DNA of 64,000 bases from Sphingomonas kyeonggiensis (GCF_030812785.1 NZ_JAUSTJ010000003.1:868001-932000), one strand, 5' to 3'. Positions 1 through 9,848 are shown, counted from the first letter of the stretch. A program made the numbers and translations. The notes: generated by a model from the letters alone, not told the origin.

Positions 1-3000
1 CCATTGACGATGCGGGCGATCTCGCTGGCGCGGACCAGTTCGTCGAACGCCATTGCCGGCAGCGCATAGGCGGCGCGGATCGCATCGGTGATCGACTGCT
101 GGATCGCATGGACGTCGGCGCCCTTGTCGGCGGTGAACCAGCCCGAGACCTTGAACGGCACCGGCTCGAAGGGGAGCAGGAAGATGTTCAGCCGGGTCGC
201 CTGCGCGGCATCGACCGCGGCCTCGAGCGACTTGAAGGCGGGCGAGGTCATGTCGGGCACGCCGTTCTGCGGCGCGGCGAGGGTGAGCAGGAAGGCGTTG
301 CGGCGTTCCTGGGCGACGGTGTCGTCGTCCACCACGACATCGAGCACCGCCGCGCCGACCTCGGGCCGGTTGAGCACGAAGCTGACCATGTCCTGCCGGT
401 TGATGATCCGCCCGAGATCTGCGACGCCGATGGGGATCTGGTCGCGCAGCCCGCCGCGCAGCGGCGCGCCGATGCCGCCGCTCGCCGGCACCGGGTTTAG
501 CACGCCCCTGACCCCGCCGACGCCCATCGGCGCGCGGGTGATGCTGCCGGCGGCGACATTGCCGTTGGTCCCCGCGCCGACCCGGTAGGTGGCCGTGATA
601 TTGTCGGTACCGGTCGGCGGGCGAAGGCCGTGCACGCCGTCGCCAAAGGTGACCTGGGCGCGGCCCTGGGCATCCTGAGTGAGCTGATAGGCGCGCGCGT
701 CCGGCCCCATGCTGCCCAGCGCCTGCACGCACTGCCAGACCGCGCCGTTGACGGTGACGCTGAGCTGCGGCGCGATCGAGCCATCCGCATCCTCGAGCCA
801 GGTCAGCGGCGCCTGCTTGAGCATGAACTGCTGGAAGGGCTTCTGGCCGTCGCCGCTGCCCAGCACCTCGTTGGGGACGGTGCTGCCCTGGGTCACCTCG
901 ACGACGTTGCCGTACACCGTCGTCGTAGTGCGGTCGTAGAGATAGCGCAGCGGCTGCTGCAGGGTCAGCGTCGTCGTATTGTCCTGCGACGACCGAGCGA
1001 TCGCCTTGACCGTCACCGCCTCGCTCTGGACCGGGCGAGTGAACAGCGCGAGCTCGTCGGAGGTGACGTTGCCGATCGTCGTGCCGTTGCCCGACAGGTA
1101 GACGAAGTCCGACGGCGGTTCGCCCTTGGGATCGGTCTCCAGTGAGAGATTGCCGGTATCGGGCAGGTTGGCCCACCACCAGCTCTCGTCGCGCTGGGGA
1201 ATCGGCGAATAGACCATCACCAGCGTGTCCTCGGGCAGCTTGGCGCCGCCGACGAGGGAGACGCCGCCCACCGTGCGCGCCAGCGGCGGATTGCCGGCGA
1301 GGAGCAGCGCCTGGCCGACGATGATCTGGTCGATCAGTCCGGTCAGGACGAGCGTGTCGTCGGTTATCGCCGGCTGGCCGATCGGCGTGTTGCCGGGCAG
1401 CGGCGCATCGTCGATCGGCGGGGCGAGATAGAGCCGGGCGCTCTGGGTGTAGACCAGCGCCTGACGGCGTGCGTCGGAGTCCGCAGGCGGCGGCGCCTCG
1501 ACATAGAGCACGGCCGTGCAGGTGGAGCTGCCGTCCTCGCCGACCTGGCCTCCAAAGGCGTAGACGCCGTGCTCGGCGAGCGGGATCAGGTTCACGCCCT
1601 CGGTGAGCGACACCAGATTGGGATAGTCGGGCGAGGGTAGCGAGATCGGCAGCGGATAGGCGGGCTCGCCGCCGACCCCGCTCAGCGGCACGATCTCATA
1701 GGTCGAGTCGGTGTCGCCGCCCATCATCAGCACGCCTTCGTCGATGAGCACCGCGCCCTGCGAGCGGCGTGCGGCGGAGAGGCTGGGGCCGGCCCCGAAG
1801 GCGAAGCTGCTGGGATCGAAGACCACGGTGCCGGTGGTCGGCGCCATGGTCCAGTCGGTCGCGCCGCCGGCGAGCAGCACGCGGGCATCGGGCAGCAAGG
1901 TCGCCGAATGCATCGCGCGCGGCACCGGCATGGCGGCGATGGTGGCGAAGGCCTGGGCGGCGATGTTGAACACTGCCGCCTGGGCGGTCGGCCAGATCTC
2001 GATCTGCTCGAAATGCGCGACCGACTGGAAGGCGCTGAACCCGCCCGCGATCAGCACGTCGCCATTGGCGAGCAGCGTCGCCGAATGCAGCGCGAAGCCG
2101 TCGTTCAAGACCGTGGTGATCGCGGTGAAGGCCTGGGTGGCGGTGGCGAAGGTCTCGGCCGTGGCGAGCGAGGGGACGTAGATCGCCTCGACCCCCGGCG
2201 GGTCGTAGACGATCGGGGGAACCGCGAAGCCGCCGGCGAGCAGCACCGATCCGTCGGTCAACACCGTCGCGCTATGGCCGCAGCGCGGCGTGGTCATCTT
2301 GTTGCCGACCTTGCGGAAGGTGCGGCTCTTGGGATCATAGACTTCGGCGGTGTCGAGCACCGCATAGCCATTGTCGCCGATCCCGTAGCCGCCGGCATAG
2401 AGGACCGTGCCGTTGGCGAGCAGCGACAGGGTGGCGCCGATGCGCGGCGTGAGCGGCGCGCCCGCCGCGGTGGAGAGGCCCGTGCCGGGATCGAAGGTCC
2501 AGGCGAAGCCGCTCATGCTCGTCGTCGGCACGGGGAAGGGCTCGGGCCGGGTCGCGCCGACGATCAGGATCGTGCCGTCGGCGAGCAGGATGGTGCCTGT
2601 CGGCGCGAGGGTGAAGGGTGTGGTCAGCACCGGCCCGGGCAGCGTCTGCATCGTGCCGACATCGGCATCGAGCGCGACCACCGCGCCGGTATAGGTGGGC
2701 GGCGTGCTGGCGTCAGGCGACAGGGCGGTGAGGCCGCCGGCGAGCAGGAGATAATCCTGGGCCAATGCGGCAAAGGCGGGATAGCCCTGCTGGGTGGGCA
2801 GCGGCGCGCCGACGATGCCGGGGGCGAGCACTTCGGTGCCGTCGAAGGGAATACTGACCCCCGCGCTGACCGCGAAGGTCTCGACCGTGGCAAGCACCGT
2901 CGTGCCCGAGACGCCGCCGGCCACCGCGACCTTGTTGCCAGGGAGCAGCGCCGCGGCGTGGTTCGAGCGGGGGCCGGCCAGGGCCGGCGCGGGGATGAGC

Positions 3001-5132
3001 GTCGGCACGGCCGACGGGCCGCCGTCGACCGGGTTCTGATAGTCGGCAAATGCGCCGATCAGCCAGTCGTCGCCGACTGGTCCGGTAGCGGACTGACCGC
3101 CGGTGAGCAGGAAGCCCATATTGTTCGGCAGGGCCACTGCGACCTGGGCATAGCGGGCGCTGCCGGGGGTGCCATTTGCTGCTATTGCGTAGCATTTGCC
3201 GGTTGGCTGCCATGCGACCGTGTCGGTGACCTCGACATCGTTCCACACCGTGCCGACCGCCTTGCCGCTGTCCGGAAAGCCCGGCGGCGCGGCGCCGCCG
3301 TCATGGCCGCCGGCGAAGATCACCGTGCTGGCGACGGGCGGCGTCGCCGAGGTTCCGCCATCGGCCTGGCTCTTGACCACCGGGCAGAGCGTGGCGCTGT
3401 GGCCGGCGCGGGCGCGGGCTAGATTGATGCTGGTCTGCCACGCGGGCGCCGCGGGGTTGTAGACCATCACCGAGCTGGTCGCCTTGAGGTCGGCGAACAG
3501 CTCCTGGATCTTGTCGTAGGACTGGTTGGTGGCGAGCGTGAGGCCGCCGCTCAGCATGATCTGGTTGTTCGGAAGCAGGGTGGCGGCATGGCCGACGCGC
3601 GGCACTTCGAGCGGCGCATCCTGCACCAGGCTGAAGCGCATGGTCGAGGGATCGAAGACCATCACCGTTTCCGCCAGCGACCAGTCCTGCTTCACGCCGC
3701 CGGCGAGATAGACCTTGCCGTCGACCATCGTGGCGGTGTGCAGCGCGCGCGGCTCGGGCAGCTTGTCGATCTGGCTGACGAGCTGGCTGGTGGGATCGTA
3801 GATTTCGACGCTGTCGAGCACGCCCTGCACGCCGATGCCGCCGACGAGCAGCACGCGTCCGTCGCTGAGCGTGGTGGCGCTGTGCCCCATGCGCGAGGGG
3901 ATCAGCGCGGATCCGGTCGGCAGGGTCGCCGGATCGGGCTCCAATACCACCTCGGTGACCTGGCCCGACATGTTGAATTCGGAGATGTTCTGGCGCGACA
4001 CCGCTTCGATGATGCCCAGCGTCTTGTCCTCGGGCGTCTCGAGCAGGAACTGGCTGCCGGGGAGGACCTTCGGATAGACCGCCTGGAGATCGAGCTGGTT
4101 CAGGTCGATCGCATAGCCGGGCCATTCGGAATATTCGGAAGGGACCATGCCGGTCGGCGTGTTGGCGCGCTGGACCGCGGCGGACTGGGACGACCAGGAG
4201 GCGGCGTTATAGCCGAACAGCCGGCAGGTGAGATCGAAGGCGTAGAGCTCCAGCCCATTGGCTTCGTTGGGCGGCAGCGGATCGGTCGCGCCGCTGGCGC
4301 CCCATTGCTGGCCGATCGGCGCGCCGATCCCCACGGTGGTGGTCGACAGCGTGTGGTTCTCGCTGACCGAGAACACGGTCAGCCGCACCCATTGGATCGG
4401 GGCGGGCGTGACGCGCTTGTAGAGCAGGAAGTCGCCGACCTGGAGGCCGAGCCCGGTGCCGGCGAGCAGCAGCTCGGTCGCGTCGGCGGTGACCCAGGCC
4501 GGGCGCGTCTGCTGCGGAGTGAGCTGGTTGAGCGACGGGACGGCGGTGAGCGAGGTGGCGGTCTCGAACACCGGCGCGGAGGCGACCGCCGCTGCAGTGC
4601 TGGCACTGACGCTGGTCGGGGCGGTGGACGTGCTCTGGGCGGCCGACGATGACGTGGTGCTGCTGCTGCTGGCCGTGCTTCCGGTCGGGCTGCTGCCGGC
4701 GGCGGTGCTCGATCCGCGCGACGTGGGCGGGGTTGCCTGGATCGCCGCGCCCTGGGGCACCATCACCGGGTCGCCTGGCTGGGCGAAGACCGCGATCTCT
4801 GCCGTCGCGCCGATGAAGGTGCCGGGGCTCTCGCCCAGGCCGCGGCCGATCAGCGCGAGGCTGCGATATTCGATCGCCGTCGACAGATAGCCTTCGTTGA
4901 GCACCCGGTCCTGGTAGAAGGACAGCACGTCGGCGACCTCGGCAAAGGCATCGATCATCGCGAGCGTCGGATCGCTCGGCACGTTGCGGTTGAGGCGCGC
5001 CAGCGGATGGATGATGCCGCTGCCCTTGGTGTCCACCACCACGCGCGGGATCAGGTCGAACATCTCCTGCTTGAAGCGCATATAGTCGCCGAGTCCGGCC
5101 GAGATCTCGTCATCGGGGCCGTTGCTGCTCAT
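1..5132 (-). CDS. Baseplate-J-like eCIS protein with internal Kelch beta-propellers (partial, C-terminus off window)
   Basis: Open from an ATG at 5132 to the left edge (1710 codons, no stop); the start overlaps the previous stop as ATGA. Residues 1-130 match the N-terminus of putative baseplate assembly proteins (for example DVLSFYQDRV near residue 70). A Ser/Thr/Ala-rich linker spans about 135-185. Residues about 410-1200 hold around 14 Kelch-like blades with the pattern H-S-A-T-x-L-x-D-G-x-V-L-x-x-G-G (for example near 415, 465, 514, 720, 894, 947, 1010 and 1072). The baseplate-J core then resumes, with FGDGVHG at 1496. By comparison with Afp12/Pvc12 it should be a wedge subunit of the contractile baseplate. 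The Kelch block is far larger than anything in the usual family and would project from the baseplate as one or two propellers. A receptor-binding or scaffold role is inference. Family assignment is firm, function of the insert unknown. Confidence 0.88.
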   Translation of the reverse strand, partial: MSSNGPDDEISAGLGDYMRFKQEMFDLIPRVVVDTKGSGIIHPLARLNRNVPSDPTLAMIDAFAEVADVLSFYQDRVLNEGYLSTAIEYRSLALIGRGLGESPGTFIGATAEIAVFAQPGDPVMVPQGAAIQATPPTSRGSSTAAGSSPTGSTASSSSTTSSSAAQSTSTAPTSVSASTAAAVASAPVFETATSLTAVPSLNQLTPQQTRPAWVTADATELLLAGTGLGLQVGDFLLYKRVTPAPIQWVRLTVFSVSENHTLSTTTVGIGAPIGQQWGASGATDPLPPNEANGLELYAFDLTCRLFGYNAASWSSQSAAVQRANTPTGMVPSEYSEWPGYAIDLNQLDLQAVYPKVLPGSQFLLETPEDKTLGIIEAVSRQNISEFNMSGQVTEVVLEPDPATLPTGSALIPSRMGHSATTLSDGRVLLVGGIGVQGVLDSVEIYDPTSQLVSQIDKLPEPRALHTATMVDGKVYLAGGVKQDWSLAETVMVFDPSTMRFSLVQDAPLEVPRVGHAATLLPNNQIMLSGGLTLATNQSYDKIQELFADLKATSSVMVYNPAAPAWQTSINLARARAGHSATLCPVVKSQADGGTSATPPVASTVIFAGGHDGGAAPPGFPDSGKAVGTVWNDVEVTDTVAWQPTGKCYAIAANGTPGSARYAQVAVALPNNMGFLLTGGQSATGPVGDDWLIGAFADYQNPVDGGPSAVPTLIPAPALAGPRSNHAAALLPGNKVAVAGGVSGTTVLATVETFAVSAGVSIPFDGTEVLAPGIVGAPLPTQQGYPAFAALAQDYLLLAGGLTALSPDASTPPTYTGAVVALDADVGTMQTLPGPVLTTPFTLAPTGTILLADGTILIVGATRPEPFPVPTTSMSGFAWTFDPGTGLSTAAGAPLTPRIGATLSLLANGTVLYAGGYGIGDNGYAVLDTAEVYDPKSRTFRKVGNKMTTPRCGHSATVLTDGSVLLAGGFAVPPIVYDPPGVEAIYVPSLATAETFATATQAFTAITTVLNDGFALHSATLLANGDVLIAGGFSAFQSVAHFEQIEIWPTAQAAVFNIAAQAFATIAAMPVPRAMHSATLLPDARVLLAGGATDWTMAPTTGTVVFDPSSFAFGAGPSLSAARRSQGAVLIDEGVLMMGGDTDSTYEIVPLSGVGGEPAYPLPISLPSPDYPNLVSLTEGVNLIPLAEHGVYAFGGQVGEDGSSTCTAVLYVEAPPPADSDARRQALVYTQSARLYLAPPIDDAPLPGNTPIGQPAITDDTLVLTGLIDQIIVGQALLLAGNPPLARTVGGVSLVGGAKLPEDTLVMVYSPIPQRDESWWWANLPDTGNLSLETDPKGEPPSDFVYLSGNGTTIGNVTSDELALFTRPVQSEAVTVKAIARSSQDNTTTLTLQQPLRYLYDRTTTTVYGNVVEVTQGSTVPNEVLGSGDGQKPFQQFMLKQAPLTWLEDADGSIAPQLSVTVNGAVWQCVQALGSMGPDARAYQLTQDAQGRAQVTFGDGVHGLRPPTGTDNITATYRVGAGTNGNVAAGSITRAPMGVGGVRGVLNPVPASGGIGAPLRGGLRDQIPIGVADLGRIINRQDMVSFVLNRPEVGAAVLDVVVDDDTVAQERRNAFLLTLAAPQNGVPDMTSPAFKSLEAAVDAAQATRLNIFLLPFEPVPFKVSGWFTADKGADVHAIQQSITDAIRAAYALPAMAFDELVRASEIARIVN

Positions 5133-7612
5133 TTCGACACCGCCACATAGAGGCGGACACTGCCCATCGTGGGATCGAGCCGGTCATTCTCGGCGCGGGC
5201 GCGCTGGGTGGCAGTGATGCGGATCAGGCCGGCGCGGATATTGTCCTCGGTGGTGTCGCCGCCGCTCACGGTGCGGAACACCACGCGCGGATCCATGTTC
5301 GGGTCGCTGACCACCAGCGAGACCGCGGGGTCCGCGTGCAGCAATTGCATGAGGTCGGAGAGCAGGACGGAGCGGCCGAGCGGCCAGGCGGTCGGGTGGA
5401 AATGGGCGGGACCGCCATCGGAGCGGGCGCCCGCACCGATCCGCTGGAGCAGCCGCTCGCGCGCCGCGGTGATGTTGGTGCCCTGGGTGCAATAGACGAC
5501 CAGCGCCACGTCGACCGGTACGTCGGTGCCCTGCTCGATCACCGGCGGGGCGCCGAGCACGGCATAGTCCGCCAGCCGTGCCTTCGCGATCTTGTAGGTG
5601 GCATCCTGCGACGGCGGGTTGCCCAGCATCACCGTATCGACGGTTGCGATGCCGACGGTGCAGGGGGCATAGCCGTTGTTCAGATGCGCCTCGACCTCGG
5701 TGACCAGCGGATCGGTGCGGGCGATGCGGTCCCAGTCGGTCGGCTCGATGCCGCGCAGGTTGCTGCGGAAGCTGGTCGTCGCGAACAGGCGGACGCTCTC
5801 GTTCCGCTCCGGCTCGCCCGGCGAGGCGGGCAGGGGGTTGGTCACCCAGCCGATCAGCGGATTCGAGCCGACGATCTGGACCAGCGCATTGGCGCGTACC
5901 CGGCCGCTCTGCCCGTCGCCGACACGCATCGTAGCGGTGAACACCGTGCCGGGGGGCGGCGCTTCGCCGAGCGCGCCGTCGCCGAAGCGGAGGAACAAAT
6001 GGCGCCGGTTACCGCCGATGCCGTCCTCGGGCGCCGCCGCGAAGGCGCGGCCTGCTGCCGGGGTGCTCATCAGGTCGGCCCGCGCGGTCCAGATATCGGC
6101 GACCTTGGCCATGCCGGGGCGGACCCCGGCCATGCGGACGCACAGGTTCGCCGCCGCCGGTTGGGGGGCGAGGCTCGCCTTGGCCGAGGGGACGAGCAGC
6201 GCCGATTCCGTGATATCCTGCGACCCGTCGAATGCCGCCGCGAAGCCGGGAGGAGGAGCGGCCGACACCGGGTCCTCCACTTCGATCATCGGGCGATAGG
6301 CGCGGCCGGCGGGCACGGTGTCCGGGACCGGCGTGGCCGCCTGGGTACGGCCGTGGTCGGCGAGTCCGACATTGCCGTAGAGCTGCACCATGCCGGGCTG
6401 GTTCTGCGCGGCGATGGTCATCGACCGGGTAAGCGCGTCCTCGGGGTGCCAGGTGATCACCGTGGCATAGGGCGTTTTTTTGGCGTTCTGGGGCGGCGGA
6501 TTGTCCTGGTACAGCAGCTCGACCTTGAGCAGCCGCACCACCTGCGCACCGAAGGGCTGGGCGACGCCGGCGGGGGGAATCGTCTGGACGAAAGCGATCA
6601 GCTGGCCGGGGACGAGGCCGCTCTGGGGGGTGCTGAGCTGGGCCTGGATCGCCCCCTCCGGCAGCGTATAGGCCGCGGAGTGCGCGAGCGGAAAGCTGAG
6701 GTCGTTGCGCAGGATCGAGACCGGGATGTCGGTCATCGTCTCGAACACGGTGGTGCTGGCGGCGAGCTGCTGGCTGGCCGGCAGGTTCATCTTCACCACG
6801 CCGGGCTGCTGCGTCACCACCTGCAGCCCGCGCGGGATCACGCCATTGCCCTTGACCGTGAAGACCAGGGCGGTGCGCGCATTGCATCCGTCATTGACCG
6901 CATAGTCGCGCAGCCGGGCATGGCGGCGCAGCGAGAGGCGGTGGCGGGCGGTGGGGAGGTAGGATTCGGTTCCGGCAGCGTCCTGGCGGAAAGAGAGGTG
7001 ATCGCCGGCATATGCGAGCGCTTCGATGATCGTCGTCATCGGATCGGCGGGATGATCGAGCGCCCAGGCGGAATCGTCGCGGACGATCTGCGCGACGCGC
7101 GAGCGCATCAGCGCAGTGAAGGCGGCATAGTCGCGGCCGAGATAGTTGATCGCGGCCTGGCCGGGCGGCGGCTGCACCGGCGTCTTCGGCGTGGCGATGT
7201 TCGCGCGCGATTCGGGCGCGAACCAGGTCGAGACGTCGCCGATGGTGAGCCGATAGGCCGGCGCATCGGCCGCGGGATCGGCGGGCGGCGGGACCGCCTG
7301 GATGTGGAGCAGGCCGGAATCCGCGTCGAGCGTGTGGATGTGCACGACCTCGGCCGGCGTGCCGAACAGGTCCGCGATCGAGACGGTCAGGAGATCGAGC
7401 GCCGGTATCGGTGCGGTGACGGCGGCGGCGATCGGCGGCGGTGTGGGGGACGCGGCCTCGTCGGCCCCGGCATCGGGGACGACGTCCATGGCGATGTCCG
7501 GCAGCGCGGGAGGCGCGGGGGGCGCCAACGCCTGGGGCACCTGCACGACCAGCTGGAGCGAGCCCGCGCTCTGCACCGAATGGACGACGGTGGGCCTGGT
7601 ATCGTCCGCCAT
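5129..7612 (-). CDS. Baseplate-J-like eCIS baseplate protein (Pvc11-type wedge subunit)
   Basis: 827 residues, ATG at 7612, 3 bases after the gp25-like gene; its stop overlaps the next start (ATGA). An Ala/Pro-rich N-terminal segment (about 20-75) precedes the conserved block with NYLGRDYAAFTALM near 150 and AGDHLSFRQDA near 195. The typical baseplate-J motif RFGDGALGE lies near 540. This family forms the wedge of contractile-tail baseplates and links the hub to the sheath. It is the first of two adjacent baseplate-J genes, the usual arrangement in eCIS loci (Afp11/Afp12). It lacks the Kelch insertion of its neighbour, so the two give a direct comparison of normal and expanded forms. Assignment to the family is secure; the exact Pvc11 equivalence is inferred from order. 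Confidence 0.9.
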   Translation of the reverse strand: MADDTRPTVVHSVQSAGSLQLVVQVPQALAPPAPPALPDIAMDVVPDAGADEAASPTPPPIAAAVTAPIPALDLLTVSIADLFGTPAEVVHIHTLDADSGLLHIQAVPPPADPAADAPAYRLTIGDVSTWFAPESRANIATPKTPVQPPPGQAAINYLGRDYAAFTALMRSRVAQIVRDDSAWALDHPADPMTTIIEALAYAGDHLSFRQDAAGTESYLPTARHRLSLRRHARLRDYAVNDGCNARTALVFTVKGNGVIPRGLQVVTQQPGVVKMNLPASQQLAASTTVFETMTDIPVSILRNDLSFPLAHSAAYTLPEGAIQAQLSTPQSGLVPGQLIAFVQTIPPAGVAQPFGAQVVRLLKVELLYQDNPPPQNAKKTPYATVITWHPEDALTRSMTIAAQNQPGMVQLYGNVGLADHGRTQAATPVPDTVPAGRAYRPMIEVEDPVSAAPPPGFAAAFDGSQDITESALLVPSAKASLAPQPAAANLCVRMAGVRPGMAKVADIWTARADLMSTPAAGRAFAAAPEDGIGGNRRHLFLRFGDGALGEAPPPGTVFTATMRVGDGQSGRVRANALVQIVGSNPLIGWVTNPLPASPGEPERNESVRLFATTSFRSNLRGIEPTDWDRIARTDPLVTEVEAHLNNGYAPCTVGIATVDTVMLGNPPSQDATYKIAKARLADYAVLGAPPVIEQGTDVPVDVALVVYCTQGTNITAARERLLQRIGAGARSDGGPAHFHPTAWPLGRSVLLSDLMQLLHADPAVSLVVSDPNMDPRVVFRTVSGGDTTEDNIRAGLIRITATQRARAENDRLDPTMGSVRLYVAVSK

Positions 7613-7615
7613 GGC

Positions 7616-8041
7616 TCAGGCGCCCGAGATCGAGACGCTGGGGCTGCCGCTGCTGCCCTGCGGGTTCAGGCTGTGGCCGGGCAACGGCACGGTGACCGAG
7701 GTGGCTGCGGCCGTCTGGCTGTGCGTGACGAAATAGGTGAGATCGACGGTCACCGACTCCCGGCCCATCGTCACGGTGAGCGTGTTGATCGAGATCGCGT
7801 CGCCGAGGAACTGGAGCAGCTTGCTGCGCACCAGCGTCTCCGCCGCGCTCGCCAGTGCCGCATCCATCCCGCCGAAGACGAGCTGCTTGAGCCCGCCGCC
7901 GAAATCGGGGCGATTGACCCGCTCGCCCGGATTGGTCTCCAGCACGAGCAGGATCAGGTTCTGCACATAGACCGAGAGATCGGTCGTGGCGGTCTGGCCC
8001 GATCCGTCGATCTGATAGGGGAAGCTCAGATAGCCGGTCAC
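7616..8041 (-). CDS. gp25-like baseplate wedge protein
   Basis: 141 residues. The sequence is typical of the T4 gp25/IraD-like fold: an N-terminal segment ending in NLILLVLETNPGERV, then RPDFGGGLKQLVFGG, which is the family signature. Such proteins sit in the inner baseplate and nucleate sheath polymerisation (Afp9/Pvc9). It lies between the spike gene and the first baseplate-J gene, in the same operon and order as in known eCIS clusters. The ATG at 8041 is 31 bases after the spike stop; the stop lies 3 bases before the next ATG. Length fits the family. Nothing is missing or truncated. Confidence 0.92.
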   Translation of the reverse strand: MTGYLSFPYQIDGSGQTATTDLSVYVQNLILLVLETNPGERVNRPDFGGGLKQLVFGGMDAALASAAETLVRSKLLQFLGDAISINTLTVTMGRESVTVDLTYFVTHSQTAAATSVTVPLPGHSLNPQGSSGSPSVSISGA

Positions 8042-8072
8042 CGTACGGCCTCCCGGACGCGCGCTCGGGCCG

Positions 8073-8666
8073 CTACAGCACCGTCAGGCCGCCCTCGTTG
8101 ATCGTCACCTCGGGCTCGACGCCGTTCACCATCGCCGAGCCGTGGGCGATGGTGAAGCCCTCCATCGTCACCGCCAGCGTACCCGGCTCGGCGAGGATGT
8201 TGACCCCGGATTCGTTCATCGTGATGCGGATCTCGGCGAGGCTGATCACCACCCCCGTGCTCGATCCGCTGACCACCACCGGCACCGCCACGGCGGGATC
8301 GGTCACCGTCAGGGTGAAGCCGCCTTCGCCCGGCAGGTCGTTGAACAGCAGCTTGCCCGAGCTGGTCTGGATCATCCGCATCGTCGGCAGCTCGGCCTCG
8401 ATCGGGCGCTCGCCCTCGCGCCAGAAGCAGCCCGACCAGATCGGATAGTCCGGGTCGCCGCCCTCGAATTCCACCCACAGCGCCGCGCCGACCGGGGGCA
8501 TCATGTAGAAGCCCACCTGCATCCCGGCATAGGGGACGCAGGGCATCGCCCAGGCGCTCACCACCTCGCCCAGCACCATCGGCACCATCACCTGCAGCCG
8601 GCCGAGCATCAGCGGATCCTCGTTGTCCACGACGATCCCGCGATACTTGCCCCAGAACTGCTTCAT
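8073..8666 (-). CDS. gpV/gp5-like spike protein (OB-fold), separate from hub
   Basis: 197 residues starting at the ATG at 8666. Residues about 5-90 are the gpV-type OB domain that docks the spike onto the hub (GKYRGIVVDNEDPLMLGRLQV, shortened here to its first part GKYRGIVV, then VGAALWVEFEGGDPDYP and IWSGCFW). The C-terminal half is a beta-rich run of short alternating hydrophobic strands (for example VVISLAEIRITM), likely a small beta-helix needle. In Afp8/Pvc8 hub and spike are one polypeptide; here the gpD-like hub is a separate gene directly upstream (27 bases away). The tip should be capped by the PAAR-like protein encoded at 21,478-21,870. Function as the puncturing spike is well supported by family and context. 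Confidence 0.9.
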   Translation of the reverse strand: MKQFWGKYRGIVVDNEDPLMLGRLQVMVPMVLGEVVSAWAMPCVPYAGMQVGFYMMPPVGAALWVEFEGGDPDYPIWSGCFWREGERPIEAELPTMRMIQTSSGKLLFNDLPGEGGFTLTVTDPAVAVPVVVSGSSTGVVISLAEIRITMNESGVNILAEPGTLAVTMEGFTIAHGSAMVNGVEPEVTINEGGLTVL

Positions 8667-8693
8667 CCATGCCTCCCCGGCTGCGCCCCGTGC

Positions 8694-9848
8694 TCATGGC
8701 ACCACCACCGGAAGCAGTGGGTCGGTGCCGTCGCGCTCAAGCTTGAACGCCTGCTTGTACTCGTTCCGCTTGAGCTTGTGATGTACTTCCGAGACGCTCC
8801 AGTTGCCATCGAAGGTCGTGCCCGCACCGCGCACGCCGACCAGCCCGCCGGCACGCAGGATCGAGCCATATTTCTCGACATTGAGCACGCCCTCCGCCTT
8901 GGCGACGGCGGTGGAGGACTTGTTCACCCGGCCTTGGGCGAAGCCCATCGCGCGGATCTCGTCAAAGCCGTCCGACCCGGTCGGCAGCTTCATGCCGAGC
9001 AGCGAGGAGATCGGGAACGGGCTCTTGAGCGCCAGCGGCGGGAGCAGCGTGGGTTCCAGCGCCATCACCGGCAGCGCGGGCGTCGCCTCGAGCGGGCCGG
9101 GGATCAGCCCGGAGACCTGGAAGGCGGCGCGCCCGTCCTGGGTGAAGGTCATCTGATCGACATTGTTGAAGGTGTTGTTGCCGATGGTGAGCGCGGGCGC
9201 CGGAATGCCGACACGCTTGGGCGGTCCCCAATAGGCGGTGTTGGTCAGCGGCACCGCGCCCGGGCGCAGCGTGAAGACATAGCCGTAGCGGTTCGCCAGG
9301 TCGTAGAGATATTCGAGATCGGTTCCGTGCTGGATCGGGGTGCGCTGGACGATCGTCGGGAAATCGGACTCCACCGGCGGGATCGTCTCCGGCACGATCG
9401 CGAAGCGCTCATACTCGGCGAGGATCTCGAGCACGATCATCTCGTCGTCCATGTCGGGATAGCCGCGGATCTTCTCGGTCAGGTCCATCGCGACGCTGAG
9501 GTCCGCGCCGCTGATCACGATGCGACTCTGGCTGGGGTCCCTGGCCGGATCGAGCCAGATGTCGGTGATCAGCCCGTCGATCAGGACCGTTGGCAGCGCT
9601 GCCTGCATCGCCATGATCAGCACGCGGTTGCCCGGCGAGAACCGTCCGTCGGACAGCACCGAGACCTGCGTGCCGCTGCCATTGTCGGTGCGCTGTGCCC
9701 CGAAGCTGAGGCGGAATGCGGCCTGGCCGTCGGCGACCTCGGTCACCTCCGCGTCGATCAGCAGATCGGCCATGGCGGGGCCGATCGGGGTCGGCACTTC
9801 CTGATTGCCCGCCATCACCGCGAGCTGGATGCCGACGGGGAAGCTCAT
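8694..9848 (-). CDS. gpD/gp27-like baseplate hub protein
   Basis: 384 residues, ATG at 9848, overlapping the stop of the LysM gene by four bases. The content is typical of phage late-control gpD hubs: a first beta-barrel with SFGAQRT and LSDGRFSPGNRVLIMA, then QSRIVISGADLSVAMD, then the helical DMDDEMIVLEILAEY segment and QHGTDLEYLYDLANRYGYVF, a recurrent hub motif. It would form the trimeric hub that joins tube initiator and spike. It lacks the OB and needle domains, which are in the next gene, so the Pvc8-type hub-spike is split here. Residues about 240-384 include a predicted second barrel. Confidence comes from both motif and gene order. Confidence 0.88.
   Translation of the reverse strand: MSFPVGIQLAVMAGNQEVPTPIGPAMADLLIDAEVTEVADGQAAFRLSFGAQRTDNGSGTQVSVLSDGRFSPGNRVLIMAMQAALPTVLIDGLITDIWLDPARDPSQSRIVISGADLSVAMDLTEKIRGYPDMDDEMIVLEILAEYERFAIVPETIPPVESDFPTIVQRTPIQHGTDLEYLYDLANRYGYVFTLRPGAVPLTNTAYWGPPKRVGIPAPALTIGNNTFNNVDQMTFTQDGRAAFQVSGLIPGPLEATPALPVMALEPTLLPPLALKSPFPISSLLGMKLPTGSDGFDEIRAMGFAQGRVNKSSTAVAKAEGVLNVEKYGSILRAGGLVGVRGAGTTFDGNWSVSEVHHKLKRNEYKQAFKLERDGTDPLLPVVVP

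Noticed and set aside
1908..3422. Plus-strand frame of 504 codons opposite the Kelch blades
   Set aside because: Arg/Gly-rich shadow; the repetitive look reflects the repeated Kelch codons on the other strand.
3301..4125. Minus-strand frame of 274 codons inside the Kelch region
   Set aside because: It is in a different frame from the Kelch protein, which reads through the whole segment; Arg/Pro/His-rich with no motif.
5336..8101. Open frame of 921 codons on the plus strand opposite the baseplate-J and gp25 genes
   Set aside because: Same Arg/Gly-rich shadow pattern, spans three real genes of the opposite strand.
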